The notes under the pieces were generated by a model, which searched no databases, had not been told where the DNA came from, and was given only the letters and a program-made list of their open reading frames with translations. The translations under genes were made by a program, and so were the position numbers. From Erinaceus europaeus (taxonomy: Eukaryota; Chordata; Mammalia; Eulipotyphla; Erinaceidae), in NCBI RefSeq assembly GCF_950295315.1, contig NC_080171.1, positions 90,579,016-90,643,015 of the forward strand: a stretch of DNA of 64,000 nucleotides. Direction: 5' to 3'. Below are positions 1 through 12,044 of this stretch, piece after piece (the first letter of the stretch is position 1; each line of letters opens with the position of its first letter).

Positions 1-1576
1 GAAATCACTCCCATTCACTGTTGCAGCAAAATCAATAAAATAGCTAGGAATAAAGCTGACCAAAGAAGTGAAAGACTTGTATACTGAAAACTATGAGCCA
101 TTTTTCAAGGAAATAGAAACTGACACCAAGAAATAGAAAGACATCCCATGCTCATGGATCAGAAGAATAAATATAATCAAAATGAATATTCTTCCCAGAG
201 CCATATACAAATTTAATGCAATAACCATCAAAGTTCCACCAGGCTTCTTTAAGAGAATAGAACAAAAACTACAATAATTTATCTGGAACCAGAAAACACC
301 TAGAATTGCCAAAACAATCTTGAGGAAAAGAAACAGAAATGGAGACATCACACTCCCAGATCTCAAACTATATTATAAGGTCATCAGCATCAAAACAGCT
401 TGGTACTGGAACAAAAATAGGCACACAGAGCAGTGGAACAGAATTGAAAGCCCAGAACTAAACCCCTACACCTATGGACATCTAATATTTGATAAGGGGA
501 CCCAAAGTATTAAATGGAAAAAGGAGGCTGTCTTCAATAAATGGTGCTGGGAAAACTGGGTTGAAACATACAGAAGAATGAAACTGTACTACTTTATCTC
601 ACCAGAAACAAAAGTCAATTCCAAATGGATCAAGGACCTGGATGTTACACCATAAACTATCAAATACTTAGAGGAAAACATTGGTGGAACACTTTCCTAC
701 CTAAAGCTCAAGGACATCTTTGATGAAACAAATCAAACTGCAAGGAAAACTAAAGCAGAAACAAACCAATAGGACTAAATCAAATTGAAAAGCTTCTGCA
801 AAGCCAAAGAAACTATCACACAAACAAAGAGACCCCTCACAGAATGGGAGAAGATCTTCACAAGCCATACATCAGACAAGAGACGAATCACCAAAATATA
901 CAAAAAGCTCAGCAAACTTAGCAACAACAACAACAAAAAAAAACAAATAGCCCCATTCAAAATTGGGCAGAGAATATGAGCAAAACATTCACTACAGAGG
1001 AGATCCAAAAGGCTAACAAACAGGAAAATTTGTTTCAGGTCGCTGATTGTCAGAGAAATGCAAATAAAGACAACATTGAGATACCACCTCACTCCTGTGA
1101 GAATGGCATACATCAAAAAGGACAGTAGCAACAAATGTTGGAGAGGCTGTGGGGAAAGAGGTACCCTTCTGCACTGCTGGTGGGAATGTAAATTGGTCCA
1201 GCCTCTGTGGAGAGCAGTCTGGAGAACTCTCACAAGGCTAGACATGGACCTTCCATATGACCCAGTAATTCCTCTCCTGGGGTTATACCCCAAGGATTCC
1301 ATAACACCCAACCAAAAAGATATGTGCACACCTATGTTCATAGCAGCACAATTCGTAATAGCTAAAACCCGGAAGCAACCCAGATGCCCAAAAACAGATG
1401 AGTGGCTGAGAAAGCTATGGTATATATATACAATGGAATACTACACAGCTATTAAGAACAATGAACCCACCTTCTCTTACCCATCTTGGATGGAGCTAGA
1501 AGAAATTATTTTAAGTGAGCTATGTCAGAAAGATAAATACAAGTATGGAATGATCCCACTCATAAACAGGAGTTGA
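1..1576 (+). pseudogene. L1 ORF2 C-terminal part, broken
   Basis: This is the end of the L1 endonuclease/reverse transcriptase polyprotein, which normally nicks target DNA and copies L1 RNA in the nucleus. Only the region after the RT core is present. Open stretches at 320-655, 785-979 and 1058-1576 lie in shifting frames separated by stops (for example near 652 and 771). The last 172 codons are uninterrupted. They contain the L1 C-terminal cysteine-rich segment ([19 protein letters not shown]) and end at the natural stop at about 1574. The copy cannot encode a working protein. Confidence 0.85.
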
Positions 1577-1675
1577 GAAAGAAGAACAGAAAAGAAAATT
1601 CAAAGCAGGAGTTGACTGAATTTGGAGTAGGGCTCCAAAGAAAAAACCCAGGGTGGAGGGTGAGGGTGAATGTTC

Positions 1676-1720
1676 CCCTTCATGGGTGGGGGTGGGTGTG
1701 AGGATTGGTGGGGGGGGGAC
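1676..1720 (+). other. G-rich tract at the start of the L1 3' UTR (possible G-quadruplex)
   Basis: Four or more runs of at least three G occur within about 40 bases directly after ORF2. The same G-rich block occurs at 59,190-59,240 (plus) and as C-rich sequence at 13,300-13,335 (minus-strand L1). A G-rich tract in the 3' UTR is a recurrent feature of mammalian L1s. Quadruplex formation is inferred from the runs. Confidence 0.6.
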
Positions 1721-3889
1721 AGGATGGGACACAGTCTTTTGGTGGTGGGAATGGTGTTTATGTATACTCCTATCAATTTGCAGTCATATAAATCACTATT
1801 TAATTAATATGAGAGGGGAAAAATTGATTGAATATCTCAAACTTTTTAAAGCTCAGAGTGAGTCTTTTTAATACATAGGCTGAGTCTTCAATATGTTGAC
1901 TCTCTTCAAAGCTTAGTCCAGGGAGAACAAAAGCAACTGGTGGCATAGCTATATGTACACAATGTCAAATGACATGAAATATGGTGAGAGTGTGTATGAT
2001 ACAGCAAATCCTAACAAAGGGATTCTTCAAAGTTAACCCAATTGCCAAACAACGTGACTATTGCAATAACTATCTACTGTTTTCTTAAACCCTAAGACAA
2101 CAGGAATCTCCAGCTTTGTCTATAGTGCTGATGTTTCTCTCAATCCTGGAACCTCTGGGGTGGGTCTCACCTCCCTGCATACTTCTCTAGTGTCCAGCCA
2201 AATGATATTGCTACTGCTGATTCCAACCTAATAAATGCAACAAGTACCGTCTCAGCATGCTTCACCTCTGACTGTGTACAGAGACTTCAGTCATGGATTG
2301 CCAACCTTTCACCCTCATCACTCGGGTAAGACCTTTCCTTTCATGATAGTCTCTAATTCCATTCCAGGAGGTTCACTTTCTAACAAAGTCCCAAAACCTA
2401 GATATAGGCCAGGTCTTGTAAGATAGAGCATATGTTCACATGTATCTATAAATTAGGGCAAAATATATACCTGAAAGCAAAAATACACAATAGTTTTTAG
2501 TGAGTCAGTATCAAGTTCATAATGAAATAGTGTCCACTTAGACTTAGATACCTTATCACCTACCTATTACAGTTCTCTCACTCCAAAGCTAACCTTAGCA
2601 AAGCAAGGACTGCAAAGGCTGAATAAGGGCAAGAGACTGGCATACTTTAATGCTGATTCTTTAGTCACTATCAGGCCATTCCACCAGCTGGGGCCCTAAT
2701 CGGGGAGTCCTGAGTCTCCCAAAGAGACTTGATCCACCTAGACCTCAAATAAATCTCTCTCTCCAGTGTTTCCAGTCATCTCTATCAGGAACACAAAATA
2801 GACCCCTTTGTGGTTCTCCATAGGACCTTGCCCTCAACCTGGATCAACAATGGTATAGAATGTTCCATCCTCTGAAAGGAGGATGGACAACATACTCTAT
2901 GATATACCCAAGGAAGATTGGTCGATACTGGGGCAGATGGAATGTTCCTACTCATGACCACAGAATGTGAGCTCAGATCCAGAGGGATGTAGAGGTCACA
3001 CAGGCTCCTACGTTAATTATGGTCCCCAGATCACATCAAATTGATGGGGTTTACAGTAATATTTATACCCTGTTTCCATATTAGGGAGCTACTCTCTTCC
3101 CTGACCCAGCTTTCTGGTCCTTTTCCCAGCTATGACATCATCTCTCCAGACAATAATTAGGATTCTCCTGGATAAAAGATTTCAGGATCAGGCAAAAAAC
3201 AAAACAAAACAAACAAGCAAAAAAACACTAGTATGGCTACAGGCCCTTTGAAATATAACTATACTATGCCTACTAGCTATCTACAAAATGGAGGACCCCC
3301 CAGTGCTTCACCTGCAGTATTCCAGCCTTTAGGTCCATAACTATCCAACAGTTTGTTTGGCTTTGTATATTAACTCTCTTTTCAGCCACCAGGTTCCAGA
3401 TTCTAACAGGATGTGACCAGACTTCCCTGGACAGACAACCCCACCAATTTGCCTTGGAGCTCTGCTTCCCCAGAGCCCTTCCCCACTAGGGAAAGAGAGA
3501 GGCAGGCTAGGAGTATGGATTGACCTGTCAATGCCTATGTTCAGCAGGGAAGCAATTACAGAAGTTGGACCTTCAGTCTTCTGTATCCCACAATGATCTT
3601 GGGTCCATACTCCCAGAGGGTTAAAGAGTAGGAAAGCTATCAGGGGAGGGGTTGGTATACAGAGATCTGGTGGTGGGAATTGTGGGAAGCTGTACCCCTC
3701 TTATCCTATGGTTTTGTCGATGTTTGCTTTTTATAAATAAAAAATTTAAAAAATGGGACACAAAGGTTACAATTTTCCTCAAGAGGTATAAGTTTTTATA
3801 GTTGCTGCTTTGTTTGACAGTGCTGAGGATGTGCATATGCACTATTTCCCTGCTCACATGTTGAATTTTTCATTCTTATTTACCAGGTA

Positions 3890-4085
3890 TTCATTTATCT
3901 ATCTGTTATTTGTATTATAAGATAAAGTGACAGAAAGAGAGAGAGAGAAACACTACAAAGCCAGAGCTCTCCCAGGTGCTATGTCACTGCCACACCATGC
4001 TGTTACTGAACTGGGTAATGAGCATGGCAAAACACATCCCCTACCAAGTGAGCTATCTCTCAGCCTCCAGTGAGATTCCATTTTG
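3890..4085 (-). mobile_element. tRNA-derived SINE, degraded
   Basis: Read on the minus strand, the head lies near 4075 ('gagagatagctcacttgg'), with a B-box-like region around 4010. The GA-rich segment at 3930-3955 is the complement of the T/C-rich SINE tail. It is diverged and no clear TSD was found. Confidence 0.6.
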
Positions 4086-4269
4086 GTCTGTGCTTCACAC
4101 TGGCTCCCATAGTCCCATTGTAGGGTAAAATCCCACTATCTAACAGAGTAACATGCCTGTTAACTCCATGTTGAAGAGCTATTTCCCCCTTTCTTGTCTC
4201 TTTTCCTCCCTACCATGGAAGGCAGCATGATGGGGCAGCAAAATATATGAGCTCTCAAAATAGGGCCAG

Positions 4270-4395
4270 TGCAATGTCTTCCAAATCTGGAGGATGACCA
4301 GAGTCACCTAGGACACCTTTTGAATTAGGTATATTCTCAACCTCTACTGCTGGAGAATCTCTCTTTAGATTATGTCTAGAACCTCTGAGCTAAAT
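4270..4395. repeat. MER5-like hAT DNA-transposon remnant
   Basis: The phrases 'agagtcacctaggacacc' and 'tggagaatctctctttag' resemble the conserved MER5A wording ('...atcacctgg...', '...cagaatctct...'). This is recognition by eye of an ancient non-autonomous Charlie-type element. Boundaries and orientation are uncertain. Confidence 0.4.
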
Positions 4396-4505
4396 GTTTA
4401 AAGAACTTTTTAGGAGTGCCTAATGGTTGATCCCACTTGAGATTTATTAGAAAGAATGACTTTCCAAAGTTATCTGTGTCCTGACACTTAAAACTTACGA
4501 ATTTG

Positions 4506-4804
4506 GGGAGTCAGGCTGTAGCGCAGCGGGTTAAGCGCAGGTGGCGCAAAGCACAAGGACCAGCATAAGGATCCCGGTTCGAACCCCGGCTCTCCACCTG
4601 CAGTGGAGTCGCTTCACAGGCGGTGAAGCAGGTCTGCAGGTGTCTATCTTTCTCTCCTCCTCTCTGTCTTCCCCTCCTCTCTCCATTTCTCTCTGTCCTA
4701 TCCAACAACGACAACAACAATAATAACTACAACAATAAAACAACAAGGGCAACAAAAGGGAATAAATAAATAAAAATAAATATTAAAAAAAATTTTAATT
4801 AAAA
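4506..4804 (+). mobile_element. Full-length tRNA-derived SINE (hedgehog type) with 15-bp TSD
   Basis: The tRNA-like head (4506-4600) is followed by a conserved body with 'ggtgaagcaggtctgcagg', a T/C-rich block, an AAC/AAT-rich block and an A-rich tail. A perfect 15-base direct repeat (aaacttacgaatttg) at 4491-4505 and 4805-4819 is the target-site duplication of L1-type retrotransposition. The intact A and B boxes and the perfect TSD mark a fairly young insertion. Confidence 0.93.
4519..4586 (+). promoter_or_regulatory. Internal RNA polymerase III promoter (A box and B box) of the SINE
   Basis: The A box is tagcgcagcgg at 4519-4529 and the B box is ggttcgaaccc at 4576-4586. Both match the tRNA-type Pol III consensus closely. 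The flanking sequence folds like a tRNA, with a gggag...ctccc acceptor pairing. I did not assign the parental tRNA. Confidence 0.8.
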
Positions 4805-4894
4805 AAAACTTACGAATTTGTTATCTGTGTGACAAAACGGAATCAAGGTAGAATTCCATAGAATTAGACTATAATGACTCTGGATAAAGATTAG

Positions 4895-5005
4895 GGCAAG
4901 CTTTCAAGGGGTGGGGGAGAGATGGGATATGGAAATCTGGGGGTGGAAATTATGTGGAATTGTACCCCTCTTATCTTATGGTTTTGTCAATATATTTTTT
5001 ATTTT
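4895..5005 (+). mobile_element. L1 3' UTR terminal fragment, plus strand
   Basis: This is the last ~100 bases of the L1 3' UTR ('ggaattgtacccctcttat', 'ttatggttttgtcaat'), 5'-truncated. It abuts the 3' end of an opposite-strand copy, so the two meet tail to tail. Confidence 0.75.
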
Positions 5006-6140
5006 AAAAGGAAATATTGACAAGACTATAGGATAAGGCGGTACATTTCCACATAATGCTTACCATCAGAACTCCATATCCCCTATCCCATCCCTTGAAA
5101 ACATTCCTATTCATTATCCCTCTGGGAGTATGGACCCAGGGTCATAATGGGTTGCAGAAGGTGGAAGGTCTAGCTTCTGTAATTGCTACCCTGCTGAACA
5201 TGGGCATTGGCATATCGATCCATACTCTAATCCTGTCTCTCTCTTTTTCCTAGTGGGGCAGGAATCTGGAGAGGTGGGACTCTAGTTCACATTGGTAGGG
5301 TCGGATGCCCTGGGAAGTCAGGTTGGCATCATGGTAGTATATGGAACCTGATGGCTGAACAAATTGTTGACTAATCATGAACCTAAAGGCTGGAGTATTG
5401 CAGATCAAGATTTGAGGTCTCTGTTTTGGAAAAGGCTAGTGGATCTAATTTAGGTATATTGCTAATGGCCCATGACTATACTAGTTTTTGCCTGAACATG
5501 ACAGCTAATATGTAGGTGGGCCCAAGTTATTGTCTGGAGAGATGGTGTCATAGTTGGAAAAAGGACTAGAAAGCTGGATCAGGGAAGAGATTGGCTCCCA
5601 AATATGGGGAAATTGTATAAATATTATTAAGTGTAAACCCTATAGATCTGATATGGAGCCCATATTCAGCACAGGAGCCCATGTAACCTCTGCATCCTTG
5701 TAGGTCTGAGCTCACATTCTGTGGTCACAGCTAGAAACATTCCAGGCTGCACTAATTTCAGGACCCATTTTCCTCGGGTGGTAGGTAGGGTATGCTGCCT
5801 AACCTTCCTTCAGTGAATGGGACATTTGCTACCATTGTTGATCTGCACTGAGGACAAGGACCTATAGGGTCCAACAAAGGGGTCCATTGTGTTGTTCCTG
5901 ATGGTGACCAGTGCAGAGGAGAGAGTGATATGTTAGAGGTCTAGGCCCATCATGTCTGTGTGGGAATCCCAGAACACCCTGACTAGGGCCCCAGGTAATG
6001 CTGCGGCCTTGTAGTGACTAAAGAATCATCGTTAAAGTATGCCAATCTCTTGCCCTTATTCAGCTTTTGTAGTCCTTGTTCTGTCTGACAAGGTTAGCTT
6101 TGGAGTAATTGAAGGAAATGAAACAGGAAGTAGGTGAGGA
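5000..6140 (-). mobile_element. 5'-truncated L1, 3' UTR only, minus strand
   Basis: On the plus strand this is the reverse complement of the L1 3' UTR, with its 3' end at ~5000 and its truncated 5' end near 6140. It contains the landmark blocks found in the other copies ('ccctctgggagtatggacc', 'gaaggtggaaggtctagc') and keeps the ~790-bp block typical of the older subfamily. No coding sequence is present. Confidence 0.88.
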
Positions 6141-6184
6141 ATATCTTTTATTTTATAAATAAATTAATAACAAAAAAAGAATTA

Positions 6185-6855
6185 GACGTACTAGTACAGA
6201 CCTGATAAAAAATATTCACAGCCTACAAGTCCATCTATCTGGACTATACAATAACCGTCTCCCAAATGGAACAGTTTAAGCAAGGCAAAATAACGTGCTT
6301 TCATTCAGAAAAGTGGGTAAATGGAAGAAAAACACATTTTACTGCAAGAACAAGTAAGCACATGAAACAATGTTCAGCATAATTTATTAAACCTCAAACA
6401 ATTAAAACCACAATGAGATATTCCTGCACACTAATCTGAATGGTTAAAATAAAAAAAGTGATAGCTCCAAACACTGGCAAGAGTGGGGAAAGTAAATCTT
6501 TTGTACCTTACCAGTGGGAATGCAAGTGATACAGCCACTCCTGGGAATGATTATACCATTTCCCTATCAAATTTCATCATGATTAATATGGGATGATCTC
6601 ACTCTCAGGCAGAAGTTGAAAAACAAGATCAGAAGACAAAACTCAAGTAGAACCTGAACTTGAATTGGCGTATTGCACCAAAGACTCGGGTGGGTGGGTG
6701 GGGAGAATACAGATCCAAGAAGGATGACAGAGGACCTAGTGGGGGTTGTATTGTTATATGGAAATCTGGGAAATGTTATGCATGTACAAACTATTGTATT
6801 TACTGTAGAATGTAAAACATTAATTCCCCAATAAAGAAATTAAACAAAATTTCAT
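6185..6855 (+). mobile_element. Older L1 3' end with a different, short 3' UTR
   Basis: ORF2-like wording ('accacaatgagatattcctg', 'cagtgggaatgcaagtg') leads to a short 3' UTR ending in 'ccccaataaagaaatt' at about 6840. The UTR is unrelated to the long one elsewhere, so this is a separate, older L1 lineage. A minus-strand copy of the same 3' end lies at 30,815-31,015. The coding part is full of stops. Confidence 0.72.
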
Positions 6856-6968
6856 TGTGAATGAACTTACCAAGCAATTCATCAATTGAAACTGAACATA
6901 GATTTCAGAGAAATAAGAACCTAAATTTAAACAAAAATCTGTACATTATAGGCCCTCACTTAATGTCA

Positions 6969-6970
<2 letters not shown>

Positions 6971-7023
<53 letters not shown>
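6971..7023 (+). repeat. (GT)n microsatellite
   Basis: About 26 uninterrupted GT units. Confidence 0.99.
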
Positions 7024-7026
<3 letters not shown>

Positions 7027-7243
7027 TCTGGGGTTTCACTGCTCTGTGATGACATTATTCAGATATAGAAAAAGGGAGAGACAGAAGAAGAGAGGAAAAG
7101 TTACCACCATACTGAAATTTCCTCCAGTGTGGTAAGGATAGGGCTGGAAACAGAGTCAAGTGCATGGAAAAGTAGATCCAGTATTTAGGTGAGCTATCTT
7201 AATTGATCCCATAATCAAAACAGCATATGATGAAAGCATTTTT

Positions 7244-7383
7244 TTTGACACCTGCAGACCTGCTTCATCACCTGTGAAGTGACTCCCCTGCAGTTGGGAA
7301 GCCTGGATCTCAAGCTGGGATTCTTATGCCAGTCCTTGTGCTTTGTGCCACATGTGCTTAACCAGCTGCTACAGCCCGACTCC
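7244..7383 (-). mobile_element. tRNA-derived SINE, short form, with TSD
   Basis: The complement of the SINE head ends at 7383 ('cagcccgactcc'), and the body ends abruptly after 'cacctgcagacc', so the T/C-rich and AAC-rich tail parts are absent. It is flanked by 'tgatgaaagcattttt' (7228-7243) and 'tgacgaaagcattttt' (7384-7399), a 16-bp TSD with one mismatch. Confidence 0.88.
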
Positions 7384-7399
7384 TGACGAAAGCATTTTT

Positions 7400-7860
7400 A
7401 CTGTTAGCTAGTTGACATAAGAAAGAATAATTTTCTATGGCATCGTTCTTATCATGCAAAATCAGTATGGTTCTAAAGGAAGATATGGAACATCTCTAAT
7501 ATTACATAATCCTCTATATCCATTCACTCTCCAACTGACTTATTCCAGTTCAGGATGGACAGAGTCTATACTGGAAGCCCAGTCACAAGGTCATAAATAA
7601 CCTGGACAGGAAACCAGTCAGAGCTGGATACACTTATAAACACCTACACTCACACAAACTGGGATGATTTAGACACCTGATAGCCTAGTATGCACATCTT
7701 TGGGATATGGGAGAAAACGGAAGTAAACCCATGCAGATACAAAGACACTGTTCAAATCCTACACAGCTAATGGCCCCAGAAAGAAGCTAATTCTTCTCCT
7801 CTCCCTAACATAGAAGGGAAATAACCACCAAATCAAGTAGTAATATTCATGGACTTTCTG
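7400..7860. other. Unassigned sequence, possibly an old mammalian repeat
   Basis: The stretch 7540-7790 contains 'catctttgggatatgggag' and 'acccatgcagatacaaag', wording I associate with an ancient mammalian interspersed repeat whose family I cannot name. No open reading frame of note is present. Confidence 0.3.
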
Positions 7861-8250
7861 TATTGGATATAGTTCATAACAGCCTCACTGAAGGAAACTC
7901 AAGTGTCTTTCCACAGGGGAATGATTTTGCAAGACTGATATAATAATTCGGTGCTGTATTATTTATCAGTGTAAAGGGTCATTGTTGGTTCACACAATTA
8001 TTTGCATGGATTTTATAGAAATTATTCATGTAAAAGAATTCTTAACACCTCTCAAGGTTATGCGATATATGATTCTATTTATATAGAGTAATTTTGGAAA
8101 ATTTACAGTGATGGAGGACACACTAAGTGTTTCCAGGAGTTAGAGAGGGTGGAAGAAGGACTATGGCTGTGTGTAGAGTTTTCCTTGCATATTGTTATAC
8201 TCTAATGGTGAAGGCTTAATTTTGGGGAAAAATAAAATTGTAAGATCACA
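7860..8250 (+). mobile_element. Ancient mammalian L1 (L1M-type) 3' end
   Basis: A diverged match to old L1 ORF2/3' UTR wording: 'tatgattctatttatatag', then '...gtttccaggagttagagagg'. It is heavily decayed with no usable frame, and the subfamily is uncertain. Confidence 0.5.
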
Positions 8251-9560
8251 GCCTATACAGAACATATCACATGTCTTAGATGATAATAATATCCTAGAGT
8301 TCAAAAAAAGGTTGAATCACCAAATAGTGTGAATTTTGTAGGTTATGAAAGGTACCCTGGAGCAAAAGATAATTCCAGGTCTGTCTCCCATGATGTAAAA
8401 GGCAGACCGCACGGGATAGATAATAGTAGTGATCCCCACGTGACAGCAATCTTGACACCATCCTGCAAACAATAGATATTTGCACTACCCATATGCTATC
8501 TATATTACTGTCACAGAGACAGTGTATCTATTCAGATAGTCTCAGATCTAAAGTAAATATTTGCATATAATCAGAATTCTGCCTGTGTACTAAGCCATCT
8601 GGTACCCTATCAGTCATACACATAGCACACTTTATATTTACAAAAATATAGATAGAAAAAGGGCAAAGAGTATCCTTAGCAGAGGGACTGCCTTAGCTAA
8701 AGCATGAAAGCATGAAAGAACAAGATGTATTCTCAGCCAAGAGTGACTAGACCAGAGAGTGTTCGCAGGAGGGGAGGGTGGGAGATATAGTTGATGGGGC
8801 TGGGAAGAAACAAACAGGGCAGACTGTGAAAGAAGGAACTGGAATAATCCAAGTCCACTTTGCTTCTTTTGTTATCTCTCACTCAAGCAGAAGGACTGGA
8901 CAAGTGTCCTGTGGACTGCATGCTCTCATCCTCTCCCACTGCTGCAGAAGTGTGGGCAGTCATGTGTAGCTGTGTTAACACTACATGACTAAAACCAATC
9001 CCCAGTTCCTCCCAGCTGCACACCTCACTGCCTCCACAGCTTCTCTATATTGATTTGCATCCAGACAGGTTGTGCAAATAAGGCTGTTAGGGAAATATAA
9101 ATAACCACAGCCCCGATTGTGGTTCAATAATTCAGTCTTGGGAAATCAGAATTTCTATTTATCTTTCCTGGCAAGGTAGAGTCTCTTAACTGCTCTGGGG
9201 GTTCCCACCCTTACCCTCCCAAGATGCTGGTGCTAATCCACAGTGCTGGGTGACTTCTCCCAGCCTGCCTCCACAACCAGACGCTGGCACACTGAGTTGT
9301 CAAACAGAAACACATTGAGTTCTCACTTTGCCTGGGAACCTGAGGTGGGTGAAAGAAGACTGTATTTCCTTAAGAGAAATTCCCCGGTTATACCAGAACA
9401 TTCTCAAGGTCATGAATTAAATCTATTCTTTTTTGGGGGAGGGGTGATACTGGAGCATTTCTTTGTTGCATGTGGTGTCTGAGATCTAAATCAATGCCTT
9501 AGATTATCAAGAGAGTGGGGAAAAATTAAAGACTTTTGCAAGTTACGTATTTATTGGATA
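8250..9560. other. Apparently unique sequence without a recognised gene
   Basis: No repeat family was recognised. Short open frames exist (63-79 codons at 8294-8485, 8778-8969 and 9243-9482) but show no domain, and I treat them as chance. The part 8700-9130 is less AT-rich and contains an octamer-like 'atttgcat' near 9054 followed by 'tgtgcaaataag'. It could be a conserved non-coding element, but only alignment could show this. Confidence 0.4.
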
Positions 9561-9745
9561 GAAACAGAAGGAAATTGAGAGGGAAGAGGAAGGTAAAGAG
9601 GAAGAAAGAGAGTCACCTGCAGCACTGCTTCACCACTTGTGAAGCTTACCCCTCAAAAGTGAGTATTAGAGGCTTGAACCTCAGTCTTTTCACACTGTAA
9701 TATGTGTGTTTCACCAGTTGCACTACCACCCAACCACAAGAGAGA
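9560..9745 (-). mobile_element. tRNA-derived SINE, degraded
   Basis: A GA-rich block (9565-9615) is the complement of the T/C tail. It is followed by 'cacctgcagcactgcttcac', the reversed SINE body, and a decayed tRNA-like head to about 9740. Confidence 0.72.
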
Positions 9746-10045
9746 ACTTTATGGTATATGCTAAAATCTGAGCATGTTTCTGAGGTAGAGTCAATGTTAA
9801 ACATATTGTGACTATTTAAATACAGTTCTCATAATGATGATGTGATTTCAGTGCATTCTTTGGATTTATTTAAAAAATTTATACCTACAGTCTATTATCT
9901 GAAGATTCATTTATAAGACTAATTTAAAATGGCAGAGGGGAAAGGAACATACAGAAAAGTTGAGAAGTATCTTCAGTGTAGTTGTTGAAATTCAGGGCTT
10001 AAAGTTAAAGGGTTCATGTTGTTACATGAACAATTTTAAAAGAGA
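9745..10045. other. No feature recognised
   Basis: AT-rich sequence between a SINE and an L1 fragment. I see no gene and no repeat that I can name. Confidence 0.4.
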
Positions 10046-10625
10046 CTTGCAACTCTGACACCATCTCCCACAGACAATACTTTTAGTCCAGCTGCATGTT
10101 AGCTGTCGGGTTCAGGCAAAAATTAGTAAAGTCATAGGCCTCTTGGAATATATCTAAAATAATATTTTTTTCAACTAGTCTTTCCCAAAATGAAGGCCCC
10201 AAATTTCACCTGCTATATTATTACCTTTATATTCCTGATTATTAAGCAATTTGTTCTGAATATTATTGCTTTTCAGCCACCAAGTTACAGATAATACCAT
10301 GCTGCCAAACTGGACAGATAATCTCACCAATGTACCCAGGAATTCTACCTCTCTGGACCCCTGCCCCACTAGGGAAAGATAACAGGATTGGAGTATGGAA
10401 CAACTTGCCAACATCTATGTCTAGCAGAGAAACAATTACAAAATCCAGACCTTCCACCTTCTGCACGCCATAATGATCCTGGGTCCATACTCCCAGAGGG
10501 AAAAAGAATAGGAAAGCTTGCAATGGAGAAGATGGGTTACTTTGATAGTGGGAATTGTGTGGAGTTGTACCCCTCTTATCCTATGGTCTGCTGATCATTA
10601 TTAAATCAAATAAATAAATAAATAA
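10045..10625 (+). mobile_element. 5'-truncated L1, 3' UTR end
   Basis: This is the last ~580 bases of the long L1 3' UTR, with 'acccctcttatcctatgg' at about 10,568-10,585 and an (AAAT)n tail to 10,625. It is more diverged than the young copies. Confidence 0.85.
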
Positions 10626-10634
10626 GAGAGACTT

Positions 10635-10770
10635 GGGCCTGGAAATTAGCTCACCAGGTAGAGTACATGCCTTGCCATGTGAACCCAGGTTTAAATCCCA
10701 GCACCTCATGGGAATACCATAGCATCAGGGGAGTTTCTTTCTCTCTCTTTCCCTCTCTCAACCCTAAAAT
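10635..10770 (+). mobile_element. tRNA-derived SINE, second family, degraded
   Basis: The head 'ggaaattagctcaccaggta' resembles a tRNA D-arm/A box. A B-box-like 'ggtttaaatccc' lies at ~10,690, and a T/C-rich tail follows at 10,735-10,765. Confidence 0.65.
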
Positions 10771-12044
10771 TACCATTTACACAACTCTAAATTATAGACC
10801 CAAGATCCATAAAGTAGGAATCTCAACAACATGCATTCTTAGAAAAGAACTAAAATGTTTTTTTTTTTACATATTTGCATTTGCATGTAGCAGGATTTAT
10901 AAAACCTGGAAAGTGTTTGGCATGGAAAGAACAGACGTTGTGATAGAGTGGTAAAAGATGCATCCCATTTCCAACAGTGCACCTGCACCTCAGCAAATAT
11001 ACCTTAAAGTATTAAAGCACTGGCTGGTATTTACTTAACAACTTCATTTTGATGAGAAATATAGATTGGTTTCTCTGAAGAAACATGATTTTCTGAGTTT
11101 CTCTACTTATAAAGCCAATGTTAAAACTTATAAAACCAACGTTAAAAAGAAAATCACATGTATAGGATGCTAGATATGGACTACAGCTACACTAAGACAT
11201 ATAAGGTCAAAGTGTTTTACTTTTATGTCATCAGAACATATTATGACTATTTCTTGAAGTTTGATGTCTTGATAACGTCTAAGTATTTAGGAATAGATTT
11301 AAAAATAAAGAGTAGGTAAGATAAATGTACCAAAGGCATATAGAGACATAAAACAACAGCAACAAAGAAAAAGAAAACTGCAGGCTGATATCGTTAAGGA
11401 GAATAGATGTTAAGGTATTCTAAGTGCACAGCTACAAATGGGATTTTACCACCAAGTGACAGCAGACAGCCTTTTCCATACTAGTCACTTGCCATGTTTT
11501 AGCAGTTCTACTTTGTGATCATTTTTTTCAGGCTATCTTTACTAGCACAACTTTGCTTCAGATGTTCTGAGCTGTTACTATAGCTTCCTGTGTCTGGTCA
11601 CCATATCTCTGAGCTCCAAACTGTCATAGTTTGTCTCTTGATCTCTTCGCTCAAATAAACCCTTTGTTTCCATTTTCCCAGTAGTGAAATATAGACTTTT
11701 TAGCGTAGTATTCAAAATTCTTGTCATATCACTCAAAAACTCAATATTTCATGTATGCTGTCCCTTAACTCAGACACTCTTTGTGGTCCTTTTTTTTTTT
11801 TTTTTTCAGTCACAGAGTAAAAACAAGAGATGAGTGGAATCCCAGTCAGAGGAGCTGCCTAATGTGACTACAGATCCCAAAGATAGGTGTATAGTAGATT
11901 AAATGCTCAGACTGCAAAAGACAGCGACTTTATTACCTTCCAGTAGAATAAAACTCAGGCTCACTCTCAGCTTCCAATTGTTCTCAACAACAATATCAAT
12001 AACTTCAATTCATATGCTGATATTGTGAGGATTAAAATAGAAAT
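10771..12044. other. Mostly unassigned sequence with a faint old L1 fragment
   Basis: Around 11,265-11,420 the wording 'aagtatttaggaatagattt' resembles old L1 ORF2. The rest is unassigned. A poly-T run lies at 11,790-11,808. No supported gene. Confidence 0.35.

Larger units (their letters stand above)
1..3745 (+). mobile_element. L1 retrotransposon, 3' half (ORF2 end plus long 3' UTR)
   Basis: The copy runs in from the left edge, so its 5' end is not visible. ORF2-like coding sequence fills about 1-1576. It is followed by a non-coding 3' UTR of about 2.2 kb ending in an A-rich tail near 3725-3745. The same 3' UTR follows ORF2 in the other L1s here, which shows that the many non-coding 'orphan' repeats in this window are 5'-truncated L1 3' UTRs. 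The UTR begins with a G-rich tract and ends with the motif 'acccctcttatcctatgg' before the tail. This is the older UTR form, which keeps a roughly 790-bp block that is missing from the youngest copies. Confidence 0.9.

Noticed and set aside
4506..4600. A genuine tRNA gene at the SINE head
   Set aside because: A continuous SINE body, tail and TSD follow. The same head recurs at many places with the same body.
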